Of a DNA stretch of 64,000 nucleotides, positions 12,101 through 23,984 are shown piece by piece. The notes under the pieces are model-generated. The model saw only the letters and a program-made list of their open reading frames with translations, made no database searches and was not told the DNA's origin. A program made the translations under genes and the position numbers. Each line of letters begins with the position of its first letter. The stretch's first letter is position 1. Origin of the DNA: Gossypium raimondii (taxonomy: Eukaryota > Streptophyta > Magnoliopsida > Malvales > Malvaceae); the NCBI RefSeq assembly GCF_025698545.1, contig NC_068569.1:3906001-3970000 (forward strand), given 5' to 3'.

Positions 12101-15100
12101 GGAAATATGTTTTGTTGATTTTCTCTGTCTTTTCATTTCTTAAGGCTGTTCTTTGTTGTAAACAGAAGCAAATGAACTGGAAGAATACTTCATTGATTTG
12201 CCTCCTGAGCTTTGTCAGCTGAAAATAATAGGCTTCTCCAAAGAGATAGGGAGTTCGCTTTCTTTGTTACCATCAATTATGCATCGCCTGGAGAACTTGC
12301 TTGTGGCTATTGAACTGAAGCATGTTTTTTCTGCTTCATTTGCCGAGGGAGCTGAAGTTACTGCCCTTAGGGTAAGACCTAAGTCCACGTGATATTATGA
12401 CTAGTGCTTTTGGTTAAGTGTCTGTTAAGTTAGTTACTGTGCTAGTCCAATCATTTAATCAAGAAATGCAAGCATCTCCATGAATGTTATCTATGACTAA
12501 CAGTTTGAAATGGTGTTAGGTCCTAGAAGCACTTACTACAGAGAAGTGTCAAGAGCGTTTTTCTCTTGAAAGGCTTGAGACACTTGGTGATTCCTTCCTC
12601 AAGTTTGCTGTGGCCCGCCATCTTTTTCTTTTACATGATGCACTTGATGAAGGGGAATTGACTAGGAGAAGGTCTAATGTTGTAAATAATTCTAATTTAT
12701 TCAAGCTGGCAACAAGGCGAAATTTACAGGTTTGATTGTGTTTTAGAAAGTGATATTCTTATACAGAAGTTTTGACTTCTGTTATGAATAGCATAATTGT
12801 TATATTTTTGAGAAATTTTACCTGTTGGTCAACATACTATTTCAAACATAGAACATTTTTACGATTCCAGTCTGCCATTCTTCACTGCTAACAAATGTGG
12901 AGTAGTTGCATTAAATGCTAAGGTGCATGTTCATGTCACTCATCCAATATGGATAAATTATCTTAGACCTGTAGACATAGAAGATTATAGAAAAATGTGG
13001 TATTTACTAAAATGATTAAACTAAGAAACAATGTGTGTAGTTAGAACCCTCTCCTTGATTTTGGAATTGTTAGCATCAGCCGTTGAAGGAGTTTCGGGTG
13101 TATTCAAATGCTTTACGTTCATGCCACTTGGAATGGATAATTTGAACCTAAGAAGATTTAATATGTCTATGTCTATTTGGTGTTTTAAGATAAATAATTA
13201 ATATTTACGGTTCTGTGTTTCCACTAAATTTCAGGTTTACATACGTGATCAACCTTTTGATCCTTATCAGTTCTTTCCCTTGGGCCATCCCTGCCCAGTA
13301 ATTTGTACAAAAGAAACTAAAGGAACTGTTCACCCACAATCTAGTTGTCAAGTAGATCATACAAAGAGTGAAGTCAAATGTAGTAGAAATCACCATTGGC
13401 TACATAAGGACACAATTTCTGATGTGGTTGAGGCTCTTGTAGGAGCATTTATAGTTGATAGGGGCTTCCAAGCGGCAACAGCATTTCTTAGATGGATAGG
13501 CATACGAGTGGACTTCCAAGGTTCTCAACTTAATAGTATTTGCGCTGCAAGCAAGAGATTTATGCCACTTTCCTCCCTATTGGATATTGGAGATCTTGAA
13601 AATTTGTTGGGTTACCAGTTTCTTCATAAGGGTCTCCTCCTTCAGGCGATTGTGCATCCTTCTTTTAATAGGCATGGGGGAGGCTGCTACCAGGTATGCA
13701 ATATGTCTGCTTTTCTACTTAAGGAAATCAGACTCTCTTTATGTTTTGTATTTTTCACCTGCCTTGTCATTTTTATAACATTCTATTTTCTGATGCAACA
13801 ATTAATAATACTTTGATACTTTTCCAGAGATTGGAGTTTCTTGGAGATGCTGTCTTAGATTATTTAATTACATCATATCTGTTTTCACTGTATCCAAAGT
13901 TGAAACCTGGTCAGTTGACTGATTTGAGATCAGTGTCAGTGAACAACAAGTCCTTTGCCAATGTTGCAGTGGACAGACGCTTACACAAATTTCTTATGTG
14001 TGACTCTTGTCACCTCAACGAGGCCATAGAAAAATATGTTGACTTCATCACATCATCATCACCAGACAGGGGATTGTTTGAAGGGCCAAAATGTCCGAAG
14101 GTAAGAATTACTAGCTGTTGTATCTTATGCCCCCTGATGCATGCTTTCCTCTTTCCCCCCAAGATATAATGAATTTTAGCCATCTTTATATAATGCAAGT
14201 TACAAATGCAAAGCTTTATTCCTAACCTATGATCATTGGATTTTCTTTTTCCTTTTAATTTAAGTTAACGAGGTCTAGGTGGAATACAATATTCTAATTA
14301 AAGCTTGCAACTAAATTATGTTCATGCTTATTGTCTTATTTGTTTAAGAGAATACATATGCTGGATTATGATAAATTTAAAAAATAATTATGAGCATTTG
14401 GTAGAATGCAGTATAATAATCGAAGCAAATCTTTTTTGGAGCTGATTATGCTATTTTCTTGTTTGAGGACGAAGATGTGGGTGGCTGATTTTGATTCTTT
14501 GAGTTTGATTTATGAGAGCTAGGTGGAACTGATATTATGATAAAAGCAAATCTGTGTAAGAACACAATGCTGCTGCACAATACTTCAAGAAGGGTTTTTA
14601 ATTTAATAGCTTTAATGTATTGATACAGGCTCTTGGTGACTTGGTAGAGTCTTGTTTCGGTGCTATTCTCCTTGATACAGGGTTCAACTTGAACCGTGTT
14701 TGGAAGATAATGCTATCCATTCTGGATCCAATCAAGAGCCTTTCAAGTGTGCAGCTCAATCCTATCAGGGAAGTACAGGAGCTTTCCCAGTGTTATAACT
14801 GGGATTTGCAGTTTCTAGTTGCAAAAGTTGGTAGAAATTTTTCAGTGGATGCAAAGGTAAATGCAGGAGATGTACCTCTATGTGTTTCTTACAGCAACAT
14901 TAATAGAAAAGAAGCTATCAGAACTACTGCACATCAACTATATGTAAAGTTAAAGGTAACAGGTGCCCTGCATACTTTCCTATTCCCTCTTCTTGATGCC
15001 ATTAAAACATGATGCTTTTTGAATATGTACTCATATTTGGTTCCTTTTAGAAGTTAATATCATTTATAGCCCAGTCTTAGTGTAGGTATATTCCAAACTT

Positions 15101-16017
15101 GTGAAGCTTGCCTTATATTGCAGGTCGATAAATGATTGTGAATTTGCGACTTAATCCCCGTCTCTTCTTGTCTTTGAATGTACAGGCTCTAGGATATGCA
15201 CCCAAATCAAAGTCCTTGGAAGAAGTTTTGAAGGGAAGCCCCAAGAATGAAGCCAAGCTGATTGGATACGATGAAACACCCATTGATGTCAGTGTTACTG
15301 ACATAGTTGGATTTGAAAACATGAAATTGCAAGAATCTCTTGTGAATGATTTCAACCCCAAAACTCGTTCTATTAAAAGGACAACTTCTAGCGGTGTATC
15401 TTGCATCTCACCTGGTAGCAGACCTCCACCTTCTTTTGAAGTAAAAGCAGCAAGGGGTTCAGCCTCTGGTATTGAAGCCAAAGGCAAACCCCCCAATTGC
15501 TCCATTGTGGATCCTAGTTGTGGGATTGACTCGCCATCCAAAGGTAAATGATTGTTACACTTTTTGTGACTAGTCAGTGTGGAGCAATTATCTTATTTGC
15601 CTCTTAATTTCTCAGGTGAATCACATGGTCGTACTGCTAGATCACAGTTATACGAAATCTGTGCTATCAATTGCTGGAAACCCCCTTTGTTTGAATGTTG
15701 CAAAGAGGAAGGACCAAGTCATTTGAGATCGTAAGTACACGACGCATATATACTAGAAAAGACAGCTGAAAAGTCTCCATTAGGACAGTTCGAAAGATGG
15801 GAACTTCAAACTACATCCCTCTTGAATAATTTTACTCAAATCCTATATATTCAAAATCTTTTGCAGATTCACTTACAGGGTAATAGTTGAAATCGAAGAA
15901 GCTCCAGATATGATATTGGAGTGCTTCAGCAGTCCTCGGACCACAAAGAAGGCAGCAGCCGAGCATGCAGCGGAAGGTGCACTCTGGTATTTAAAACATG
16001 GAGGATACTTACAATAG
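3161..16017 (+). CDS. DCL4: DICER-LIKE 4 (RNase III endoribonuclease), 25 exons
   Basis: Encodes a protein of about 1655 aa that cuts long double-stranded RNA into 21-nt siRNA in the plant nucleus (trans-acting siRNA and antiviral silencing; known for the family). Exons: 3161-3315, 3696-3873, 4055-4165, 4453-4593, 4699-4774, 5640-5704, 6649-6792, 6891-7016, 7447-7585, 7955-8051, 8406-8598, 9330-9490, 9589-9795, 9909-10174, 10296-10573, 10653-11083, 11227-11327, 12166-12371, 12520-12729, 13235-13693, 13828-14100, 14629-14955, 15186-15543, 15616-15730, 15867-16017. Order of domains: helicase (GCGKTHIA in exon 2, DECH in exon 4, QSRGRARM in exon 12), DUF283 (exons 13-14), PAZ (15-17), RNase IIIa ([13 protein letters not shown], exon 19), RNase IIIb ([13 protein letters not shown], exon 21) and two dsRNA-binding domains (exons 22 and 24-25). 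The pre-helicase sequence KDPRKIAR and overall match indicate DCL4 rather than DCL1, 2 or 3. The first ATG in frame is 3161. No disruption was seen. Confidence 0.95.
8980..9292. mobile_element. 313-bp MITE-like insertion in DCL4 intron 11 with perfect 9-bp target duplication
   Basis: The direct repeat TAATTTATT occurs at 8971-8979 and again at 9293-9301, exactly flanking the block. The ends are loosely inverted: the left end reads AATGTTTAAAAAACTGGAC and the complement of the right end reads GTGTAAAAAAACCAGAC. The interior has repeated 'ggttcaac' and 'aaccagt' motifs in both orientations. A 9-bp duplication fits Mutator-like elements, but the terminal repeats are weak, so the superfamily is uncertain. 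It carries no coding sequence and lies between the two halves of the helicase C-terminal region, leaving both splice sites intact. Confidence 0.6.
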
Positions 16018-16978
16018 GTCAACTTAACCGACTGAACCTCATTGCTAGACATAATGGAGATCAAGGTTTGAATTTAGTCATTTTGCTATCTCAGTTCAAT
16101 GGCTCTAGTCTCTCTCTTCATCCCCTATTTAATGAACTTAAAAACCAGCATTTTCTTTAAAAGTCGAATAAAAGATGATTTAACAACAAAATTAAAATTT
16201 TGCTTCGAACTTGTTAACGTGGCATTTTTGGTATGTCCATGTATCCAACAAGGAGCCCAATTTAATTCAATCCATGTATCTGGTGCTGTGTCATGAAAGT
16301 GTAAAGATTAAATTTATTAAACTCGAGATAGAGGATTAAAGCTATTCAATTGAGATAATAAGATGATCGAATTTAGATTTCAAACTCAAATATGTTTGAT
16401 GATGTCTATATTGATGGCTGTTAACTAAAACAAACTCGAACAGTATCAAAATTTGATGTTTTTATTTTATTTTATTTTTCCTTTTCTTGGGCGTTTGTTA
16501 ACTAAACAAACTCGGGACAAAATATGGATAATATGCATTTTAAGACAAATGGACAATGATAAGTATTGATAAAAAATTTGTTTGGTTTATTAGACAAACT
16601 TCGATAATCTAAAACTTAAAATTTTAATGTATCGATTTCAATCACATATCTACAAATTTAAAAAAGAAAACATTATACAATCTAATATAGAATATAATTT
16701 GATGCAAAATTATCAGCTTCCCCTGTGTCGTCTTCAATGGTGGCATCTCAAATCTAACCTGATTCTAACATAGAATGATAACTGCTGATATGGAAAAAAA
16801 TTCATTACTTGAGTAAAAAATAAAGACGAAAATAATCTCATATCGAGGAGAAATAAGAACAAAAAGAAACATTTTCGCCATGCGATTCCTTGACGGGCAC
16901 CATCAAATTTTATTCAGCGAACCAGTTAATCCAAATTCAATCTTTAGTCACACGAGTTTATCGCACGTGTGAGCCATG
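16018..16978. other. DCL4 3' flank and intergenic DNA
   Basis: Follows the DCL4 stop codon and should contain its 3' UTR and polyadenylation site. Reading frames here are short and lack family similarity. No repeat boundary could be defined. Confidence 0.45.
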
Positions 16979-16979
16979 T

Positions 16980-16990
16980 CCCCGCCAAAA
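16980..16990 (-). promoter_or_regulatory. E2F-like site upstream of the MCM5 remnant
   Basis: The complement reads TTTTGGCGGGG, matching the plant E2F consensus TTTSSCGS. MCM genes are classic E2F targets at the G1/S transition. It lies about 114 bases before the old MCM5 start codon, so the duplicated piece probably carried its promoter. That is an inference from one short match. Confidence 0.4.
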
Positions 16991-17103
16991 CTCCATCACC
17001 TTCCTGCCGAAAACATCAAGGAAAAGGAAACGTCTCAGAAGGAGCGATTTCGCTTCTTCATTTCAGAGAGAGCGAAAATAAAAAATAATCCTAGTAGAAA
17101 AAG

Positions 17104-18363
17104 ATGTCAAGATAGGACGAAGGAGGGGTGCATTACAGCAACCAGACGCAATTCACAGATGCCTCCTCGGAAGCGGAAGTGCCACCGCATCGGCCACTTC
17201 GAGTCGCCATTCCGTGCTCCTTAAATTCAAGGAGTTCATCAGAAACTTCTAGAAGGAGAAGAACGTGTTCCCTTACAGAGAAAGCCTCGTGAATAACCCT
17301 GAACTTCTAGTGGTCAATCTTGAAGACCTTCTCTCCTTCGATTCTCTCCTTCCGATTATCTGCCTCTGGTAAAACACTCTTGCAAGTATTAGTATCAATT
17401 CTATCAAAACACATTCTATTGCTTATTAGTTTTAGTTAATAATAACTGTTTTAGTTTGAGCATGGTATTAAATTGCGGCCGCAATAACGGTTTTGAAGGT
17501 CTCTGGGACGCAATATTGGCGCAACGCGATGACATCAGAATGCCACCCTCGCCTTTCAGAAGCTGCTTGTGCTAAGCTTCAGAGTGATTATGTTGATATC
17601 AGAAGGGTAATCTCAAACTTTGGCTATAAATGAGTATTGTCTTAGTATGTTTGTGCCTAAATTAAACTAATAAAAAAGGCTCCCTAACTGCCCATTGACA
17701 CCAGAAGTTGAAATATATTTTAGAATAATAATCTCAAGGTTATTTAATATGCTAACTAACATTAGTCATCAACAGGAGTTATTCTTGTAGGAAATGAGGC
17801 AGCAAGCAAATGAGACTGGAGAAGCTGCTGCAATTCCCATCACTGTGATGCAGTTAGAGGCCATCATAAGGTTAAACGAGTCTCTTGCAAAAATGAAATT
17901 GTAAGCACTGATTTTAGCTAATCAAGTTGAGTTGTGAATGCTTAAATTTAAAATTCAAACTGGAAGAGTGACATTTTTTAACTCTATTTTGATATAACTA
18001 GATGAAAATTTTGCCCCCTTTTAACAGTTACCTAAAAATGTGTTTTAGGTCACATGTTGCCACTGAAAGTGACGTAACTGAAGCATTAAGACTTTTCAAA
18101 GTTTCTACAATGGATGCAGCACGCTCTGGAATAAACCAACACATTCATTTCACTCCTGATATGGATAATGACATCAAGGTTTGTAGACATTAGTACCAAT
18201 CCTTTTACATTATTGCTGAATTTTTTTCTCATATTTTAGTTAACGAAGTCTGATGTATACAGCAAGCAGAAAACTAGATACAGAGAAGATTGGGAATTGG
18301 AAATCACATATCCGAAAAAAGGTTGATTGATGATCTTACTAGAATGGGTATGAATGAGTGAAT
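17104..18363 (+). pseudogene. MCM5: MCM5 (replicative helicase subunit) pseudogene, middle of gene deleted
   Basis: MCM5 is one of six subunits of the replicative DNA helicase. The first exon survives at 17104 to about 17367 (MSR-stop-DEGG, later KFKEFIRNF and NVFPYRESLVNNPELL, as in plant MCM5). It has stop codons at 17113-17115 (codon 4, Trp in functional genes) and 17250-17252. The next recognisable coding block is near the C-terminus: CHPRLSEAACAKLQSDY (about 17541-17606), then 17791-17900 ([20 protein letters not shown]), 18049-18178 ([17 protein letters not shown]) and about 18262-18363 (RRLIDDLTRMGMNE). Introns with GT..AG ends remain, so this is not a processed copy. The last block has an extra base followed by TAG near 18276, and a TGA after MGMNE. 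All of the AAA+ ATPase core is missing. It cannot make MCM5. Confidence 0.9.
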
Positions 18364-18914
18364 GGTAAGTAACTTAAATCTAGATGTTCTCACCATTCAT
18401 CATAATGCTACTTGCAGCAGCAGCAGCCTTTTCAAGTCGAGGTTTACTGTATTCGAGCCTTTTTATATTCACTAATGTATTGCATGAGATGCATGGCCTT
18501 AAAGGCTTTGGCATGTAAATTTTATCTGAAGATGACATGGTAACCCAGTTAATTTTAATAAGTTAAATATATTTATTTGTTGATTTATTTTCTTTGAGCG
18601 AGTTGAACCACACCCAAACCCAACATGTACAATTTTCATTCCTTTGTACATTACCACATAGCTTTTCATGTAATTGTTATATTAAAATCAAAATGATGAT
18701 GGATATTTTTGTTTTAAAGGGATGTACATCAATATCCTCCCAAACATTGTCTGTATTGTTGTTTGGAACGAGATATCTTAATTATACTACTTAACATTCC
18801 CTTTCTTTATTTCACATTTTTGAAATGGCACTCAACAACGGTAACTATTCCCACGACCTTTTTTCAGGTGAAAATGGCATTCTGCCAATTTAATAATTTT
18901 GTTTAAGCCTTCCA
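18364..18914. other. Gap between MCM5 remnant and H+-ATPase 3' end
   Basis: AT-rich. The part next to 18914 should hold the 3' UTR of the minus-strand H+-ATPase gene. Nothing else is recognisable. Confidence 0.45.
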
Positions 18915-21900
18915 TTATACAGTGTAGTGTTGTTGGATTGTATCAATATCTATCCCCTTCAACTTCACCACTGATTCAACATGACCCTTGAGTGTGTGGA
19001 GCTCCCTCAGCCTTCCAAAATCAAAGCCAAACTTAATTAATTTGTGCGTATAGTTTTAGAAAGAAAATAAACAAAAGCTTGCATGCTTCTAAACAATGGT
19101 GATTGTTTAAGGAAATTACCTTGCAATCTCAGCACGCTTCTTAGCCTGCTCAGCTATTTCTGACAACTCGTGGTGGTCCTTCTCATTGGTCCAGCTGGTT
19201 TCTGGGGGTGAAAGGCCGTGAAGGGTACGTTGATCTGCTGCCCATTGTGCCTCCCTCGCTTCCTTTCCATAATTCTTCTTTGTTGTGAATGCGGCCTTAA
19301 TTTGTTAAACCAGAAAAAAGGAATTTAGTCAAAATCAAAATTAAAAAAAAAAAAGAAAAAGGAAGGAAATTAATGTCTTAACAAAGAAAATGTGGTTGAC
19401 CTTTTTCTGAAGCAGATTGTCCCAGGCTTTGCCGGTCAAAGAGTAGCGGATGATGAACTTGAGGATATCAAGAGGGATGTATGTAATAACGCTAAATAAC
19501 CAAATAACACCTGCCCATTCCCATCCAATGCCTTCGATCCTGGCAAACCCCCAGTTTGCATACACCGCAATACAAGTAGCCACCTTGTTCAACAAGTAAC
19601 AAACACTTGTTTTAACATTCAAATTATCTTTAATTATACATAAACAATGCATAAAACTGAAATTTGGAAATATAACATCATATTATGCTGACCAACTGCG
19701 CTGCGAGGAAGGCTCCAAGAAGCAAGAGACCAGGGAGTTCAACAAAGGACCAGCTCCTTGACCTTGTCACGAATATGAGTGCTTGACTGATGATACTCAC
19801 TTGAAGGTAGAGAGCTGAAGTTAACTCATTTGCGTTTTCGTTTATCGGTTTCACTCCAAACTTCTCCTGCAAATATGGAAGAAAATGTTCACTTTTTGTA
19901 TTTTTCGTTTTCCCCTCTTGGTTTGGTTGATTTTTTTGGTCAGTGTGATTCACTTACAGTGAAGAACAGCGTGTCGTGGACCAGCCAGAAAAATATCACG
20001 CTCACAATCGCCATGTAAGCCCCGAGGACGACCCCAGTGATGAAGATTTCCTTCAACTTCCACGAGTCGGGTGTAGGAGATGGTTTGACCCTGTCCTTGG
20101 AGATAGTCATGATGGTTCCATCATTGAGGATGGCAATGATCAACACCATGAATGGTGAGAAGTCAAACTCCCAGATGAGAGCAATCAGCATGAATCCCAT
20201 TACGATACGGATTGTAATGGAAACGGCATAGATTGTGTAGTTCTTCATCCTCTGGAAGATGGCTCTACTAGTCAAAACCGCGCTCACGATCACACTCAAT
20301 CCTGGCTCGGTCAAGACTATGTCCGAGGCACTCCTCGCAGCATCAGTTGCATCAGCCACTGCAATACCGATATCCGCCTTCTTAAGTGCTGGGGCATCGT
20401 TGACACCATCTCCTGTCATGCCACATATGTGCTTCAATTCTTGGAGCCTTTTAACAATCTCGTACTTGTGCTCTGCACACAACAAATTGTAAGTAATTAA
20501 GTAATTGACCTTACAAAAACATTAAATCTACTATGAATATAGTTGGTTCTTTTTATTTTTTAGACTTAAGATGATTATTCAATTACCAGGGAAGACTCCG
20601 GCAAATCCATCAGCTGTCTCAATGAGCTCATCGACGGGAATGGTAGCAATAGCCTCATCCTTACACTGGCCAAGGAGGGAGGAAGAAGGATACATGTTCG
20701 TCCCCATTCCAAGTCTGCGACTCGTCTCTTTTCCGATGGCAAGCTGGTCACCTGTGATCATCTTAACATTGACACCAAGGTCAAGAGCCTGTCGAATAGT
20801 CTCGGCACTATCGTGCCTTGGGGGATCAAAAAGAGGCAAAAGGCCCACGAACTCCCATGGTCCTCCAGCACACTCCTTTTTTTTCTCTGGAATTGTCTGT
20901 GCAAAGACCAAATAAATTAGTTAGAGAAGTGGTTGATCTTAATATACATATTCATGATGAAATCATTTAGCTTTAGGGTCATCCACCTGTCTAGCAACTC
21001 CCAAGGACCGAAGGCCACGGCCAGCAAAACTGTCAATGACATGATGCGCCTTTTGCCTCAAGCCACCGGTGAGCTCACATAGCTCAATTATCTGGTACCA
21101 ACCCACATGATAAGATTTTGAATTCAGGAGCCAAACTTGTGTAACCGGTGATTACTCTGAAGATTAGAAATGAACTACAATGGCAATTCAGTTGATGTAC
21201 TATCTTACCTGCTCAGGAGCACCCTTGCTACAACGATGCCACTCACCATTTCTGTCAATGTAGGTGATAGCTGTGCGCTTATCCACGGGATTGAATGGTA
21301 AGAAGTGTACCTCGGTGATTCCGGCCCTTGCCTATAGTTTCATAAGCAGCAAAATCAGTAACACATGCAATGGCAGAGATATTACAGGTGGTATGAATGG
21401 AAATGTGAATTGTATCAGATACCTCTTTGGGGTCTCCCAACATCCCTACAATCGAAGCATCAATGGCATCCTGGTTTTCAACCCTGGAAGCCCTTGCAGC
21501 AATCAGTACAAGGGCGTCTGCATCCATGTCACTTACAAACACCTGCGGATACAAATACCGACTTCATGCTCATGAAACCATGTTAGAAAGATAGGAAAAA
21601 TGCTAATAACTTACCTCAATGAGACTCTTGTCTACTGTTAGCTTGTTGAGGGTGAGAGTCCCGGTCTTATCGCTGCACAAAACATCCATCCCTGCCATTT
21701 CTTCAATGGCAGTCATCCTCTTGGTGATGGCTCCTTGTTGTGACAAGCTGTGAGACCCAATAGCCATTGTCACAGACAAGACTGTGGGCATGGCTATTGG
21801 AATTCCTCCGATGAGAAGCACCAAAAGGTTGTCAATACCGTCTCTGTATCTCCTGTGCTGGATTGGGTACATCACCAGGATCTCAATGAGCATTCCCACA

Positions 21901-22942
21901 GCAATCGAGCAGATGCAGAAGTTACCAATGGCTGCCAATACCTGTACCAATAAGCAGTGGGTTATTAAATAATCCAAACATGATGGATTTACATCATAAT
22001 ACCTAAACAACCATGATTAAGGTACCTTTTGGAAGTGACCAACATTGTCGGTGTTGTCAACAAGGTGAGCAGCCTTGCCAAAGAAGGTATGGACACCAGT
22101 GGCAATGACAACAGCCTCGATCTCACCTTGTTTGCAGGTGGATCCCGAGAAGACCTCATCACCTGGATTCTTGGTAACAGGCAGGGACTCACCAGTTAGG
22201 GCCGATTGATCGATCTTGAGTGCATCGCCTTCCAAAAGACGAGCATCCGCCGGGATGATGTCTCCCAACTTAACATTAATTACATCTCCTGGTACCAGAG
22301 TTGCAGCTTCTTGCTCACCCCATTTGCCATCTCTCAACACCTACAAAGTGAACCATGAAGTTGATGGAACCTAGAAAAGGAACTCCAGACAAGCAATAGA
22401 CATACATGTATGGATCAGCAAACAAAATATACCTTGGTTTTGGGTGCAAGACCAGCCATCAAAGCAGCTGCGGCATTGCCGGCATTATTTTCCTCGATGA
22501 AACTGATGGTTGAATTGATGAAAAGCAAGGAAACGATACCGATAAAGTCAGGCCAGTCTGGAGGCTTGCCACCTCCATTGGCCAAAACAATGGCCATAAT
22601 AGCAGCAGCCTCCATCACCCAAGACAGAGGATTCCACATAAAGCCCAAGAACTTAAGAAATTTGCTCTCTTCTTTCTCTTCAAGCTTGTTAGGGCCAAAG
22701 ATTTGGAGCCTTTTCTCTCCTTCTTCTGATGTCAAACCCTCTCTTGTACATTTCAGCTGCTGAAAAACCTCCTCCACAGGGATTCTCTCCTAATAAAAGC
22801 AAACACAAAGTACTGTAATTTAGTATCTATTCTTTCTAAAAAAAGCAACATGAAAACCAATAAGAATGGAATCCAAAATGCCTACAAGATCAACAGTCTC
22901 GTTCTTGATCTGCTCCAAAGAGATATCACCATTGGAAGCCAT
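18915..22942 (-). CDS. Plasma-membrane H+-ATPase (P3A-type proton pump), 13 exons
   Basis: Pumps protons out of the cell using ATP and so energises nutrient transport and sets membrane potential. Exons, in gene order: 22886-22942, 22433-22789, 22026-22340, 21615-21941, 21423-21542, 21209-21331, 20987-21091, 20587-20896, 19958-20472, 19693-19866, 19401-19583, 19120-19295, 18915-19011; 952 aa, the usual size. Seen: actuator motif TGES, phosphorylation motif CSDKTGTLT, hinge motif [27 protein letters not shown] in the nucleotide domain, ten expected membrane spans, and a C-terminal autoinhibitory tail ([19 protein letters not shown]) ending QQHYTV. The terminal YTV is the 14-3-3 binding site whose penultimate Thr is phosphorylated to activate the pump. 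Residues such as [13 protein letters not shown] and HICGMTGDG are closer to the AHA6/8/9 group than to AHA1/2, from memory; pollen-type expression is therefore only a suggestion. No damage was seen. Confidence 0.95.
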
Positions 22943-23005
22943 TGGCAATGAGATGATGAGTTTAGTTATTATTGGAAGTGTTATTTTGGCTTGAATGAAC
23001 TAGTG

Positions 23006-23013
23006 TTTATATA
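23006..23013 (-). promoter_or_regulatory. TATA box candidate of the H+-ATPase gene
   Basis: TATATAAA on the minus strand, about 65 bases before the start codon at 22942, a plausible position for a short leader. Only a sequence match. Confidence 0.4.
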
Positions 23014-23488
23014 ATTAACCCGAGCTTCGAAAGCAAATGAGAGAGGGAGACAGTAACGACATTGAATTTTGGACTAGTTTCTTTGGAGGCTCTGTGGTTT
23101 GCCATAAATTGCGCTGTTTCTAGTTTGCATGAACTGTTTCATCACATCACCCAACTGCCTTTTATATTAAAGAAATGACTTGTCCATGCAGTTTTGAACG
23201 AAGTTTTGTGTCGTAGAAAATTGCCACCCTCCCAAATTCCTTTTCAAAGTCAGAACTAGCTTAGAAGTTAAAACCGATGTTTTGCTTTTTATAGGGTTCT
23301 GCTGACTGCCCACTAAACTGGAAAGAAACACTGAATTCAGCGCAAATATTTTTAGCAGAACTGAATAGAGGGTTTACTCTTTGCATCTTGTCTCTAATTA
23401 ACACTAGAGGAGTACGGATCCGGTCAGACCACAATCCAATTTACCTTCTTCTTTCCTTATTCAAGCCCATTTATTTTTTTAAATAAGG

Positions 23489-23984
23489 ATAAACTATACA
23501 CAATGTCATTAAACTATTACTAAGTTTACATTTAGATCACTCATTCAATTTCAAAAAATTACAAAATAATGATTGAATTATTCAAAAAATTTTATTCAAG
23601 TCCCTAAACTATTCAAAAGTTTTTATTTAAGTCACTAAGCGGTTAAATTTTTTTTTTCTAAATCCGACTAACGAGCTCTAAGCAATGATTCAACAATTAG
23701 TATGATAGGTGAGTACCCATCGAAGACCTGTGTCAAAAATCGAGAAAGAGAGCTATTTGAATTTCAATTCATAGATTCATGACATTAAAAATTATTTTGT
23801 GAAAAATTTTTATTATAAAAAAGGAGAAGAAAGCTTTCAAATGGTATGCGAATAAAAAAAAGCCATATAACATTAATTTTAATAACCCAACGACTTAAAT
23901 AAAAACTTTCAAATAATTCAATGACCATTTCGTAACTTTTTGAAATTGAATAATCAAAATAATTTAGTGATTTTGTGTAGTTTA
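23489..23984. repeat. Inverted-repeat (foldback/MITE-like) element, about 495 bp
   Basis: The left arm starts at AAACTATACACAATGTCATT (23491) and its complement appears at the right end as AAACTACACAAAATCACT (near 23984-23967). Both arms contain CATTCAATTTCAAAAA / GATTATTCAATTTCAAAAA and TTTTTATTTAAGTC blocks. Arms are roughly 150-180 bp with many mismatches, around a centre near 23730. No coding sequence. It lies about 550 bp upstream of the H+-ATPase start codon. Target duplication not resolved. Confidence 0.6.

Noticed and set aside
15132-15185. Possible extra 5' part of DCL4 exon 23
   Set aside because: The open frame runs back into the intron; the AG at 15184-15185 fits conservation and phase better.
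20571-22763. Plus-strand frames up to 117 residues
   Set aside because: They lie opposite H+-ATPase exons and reflect the codon bias of that gene.
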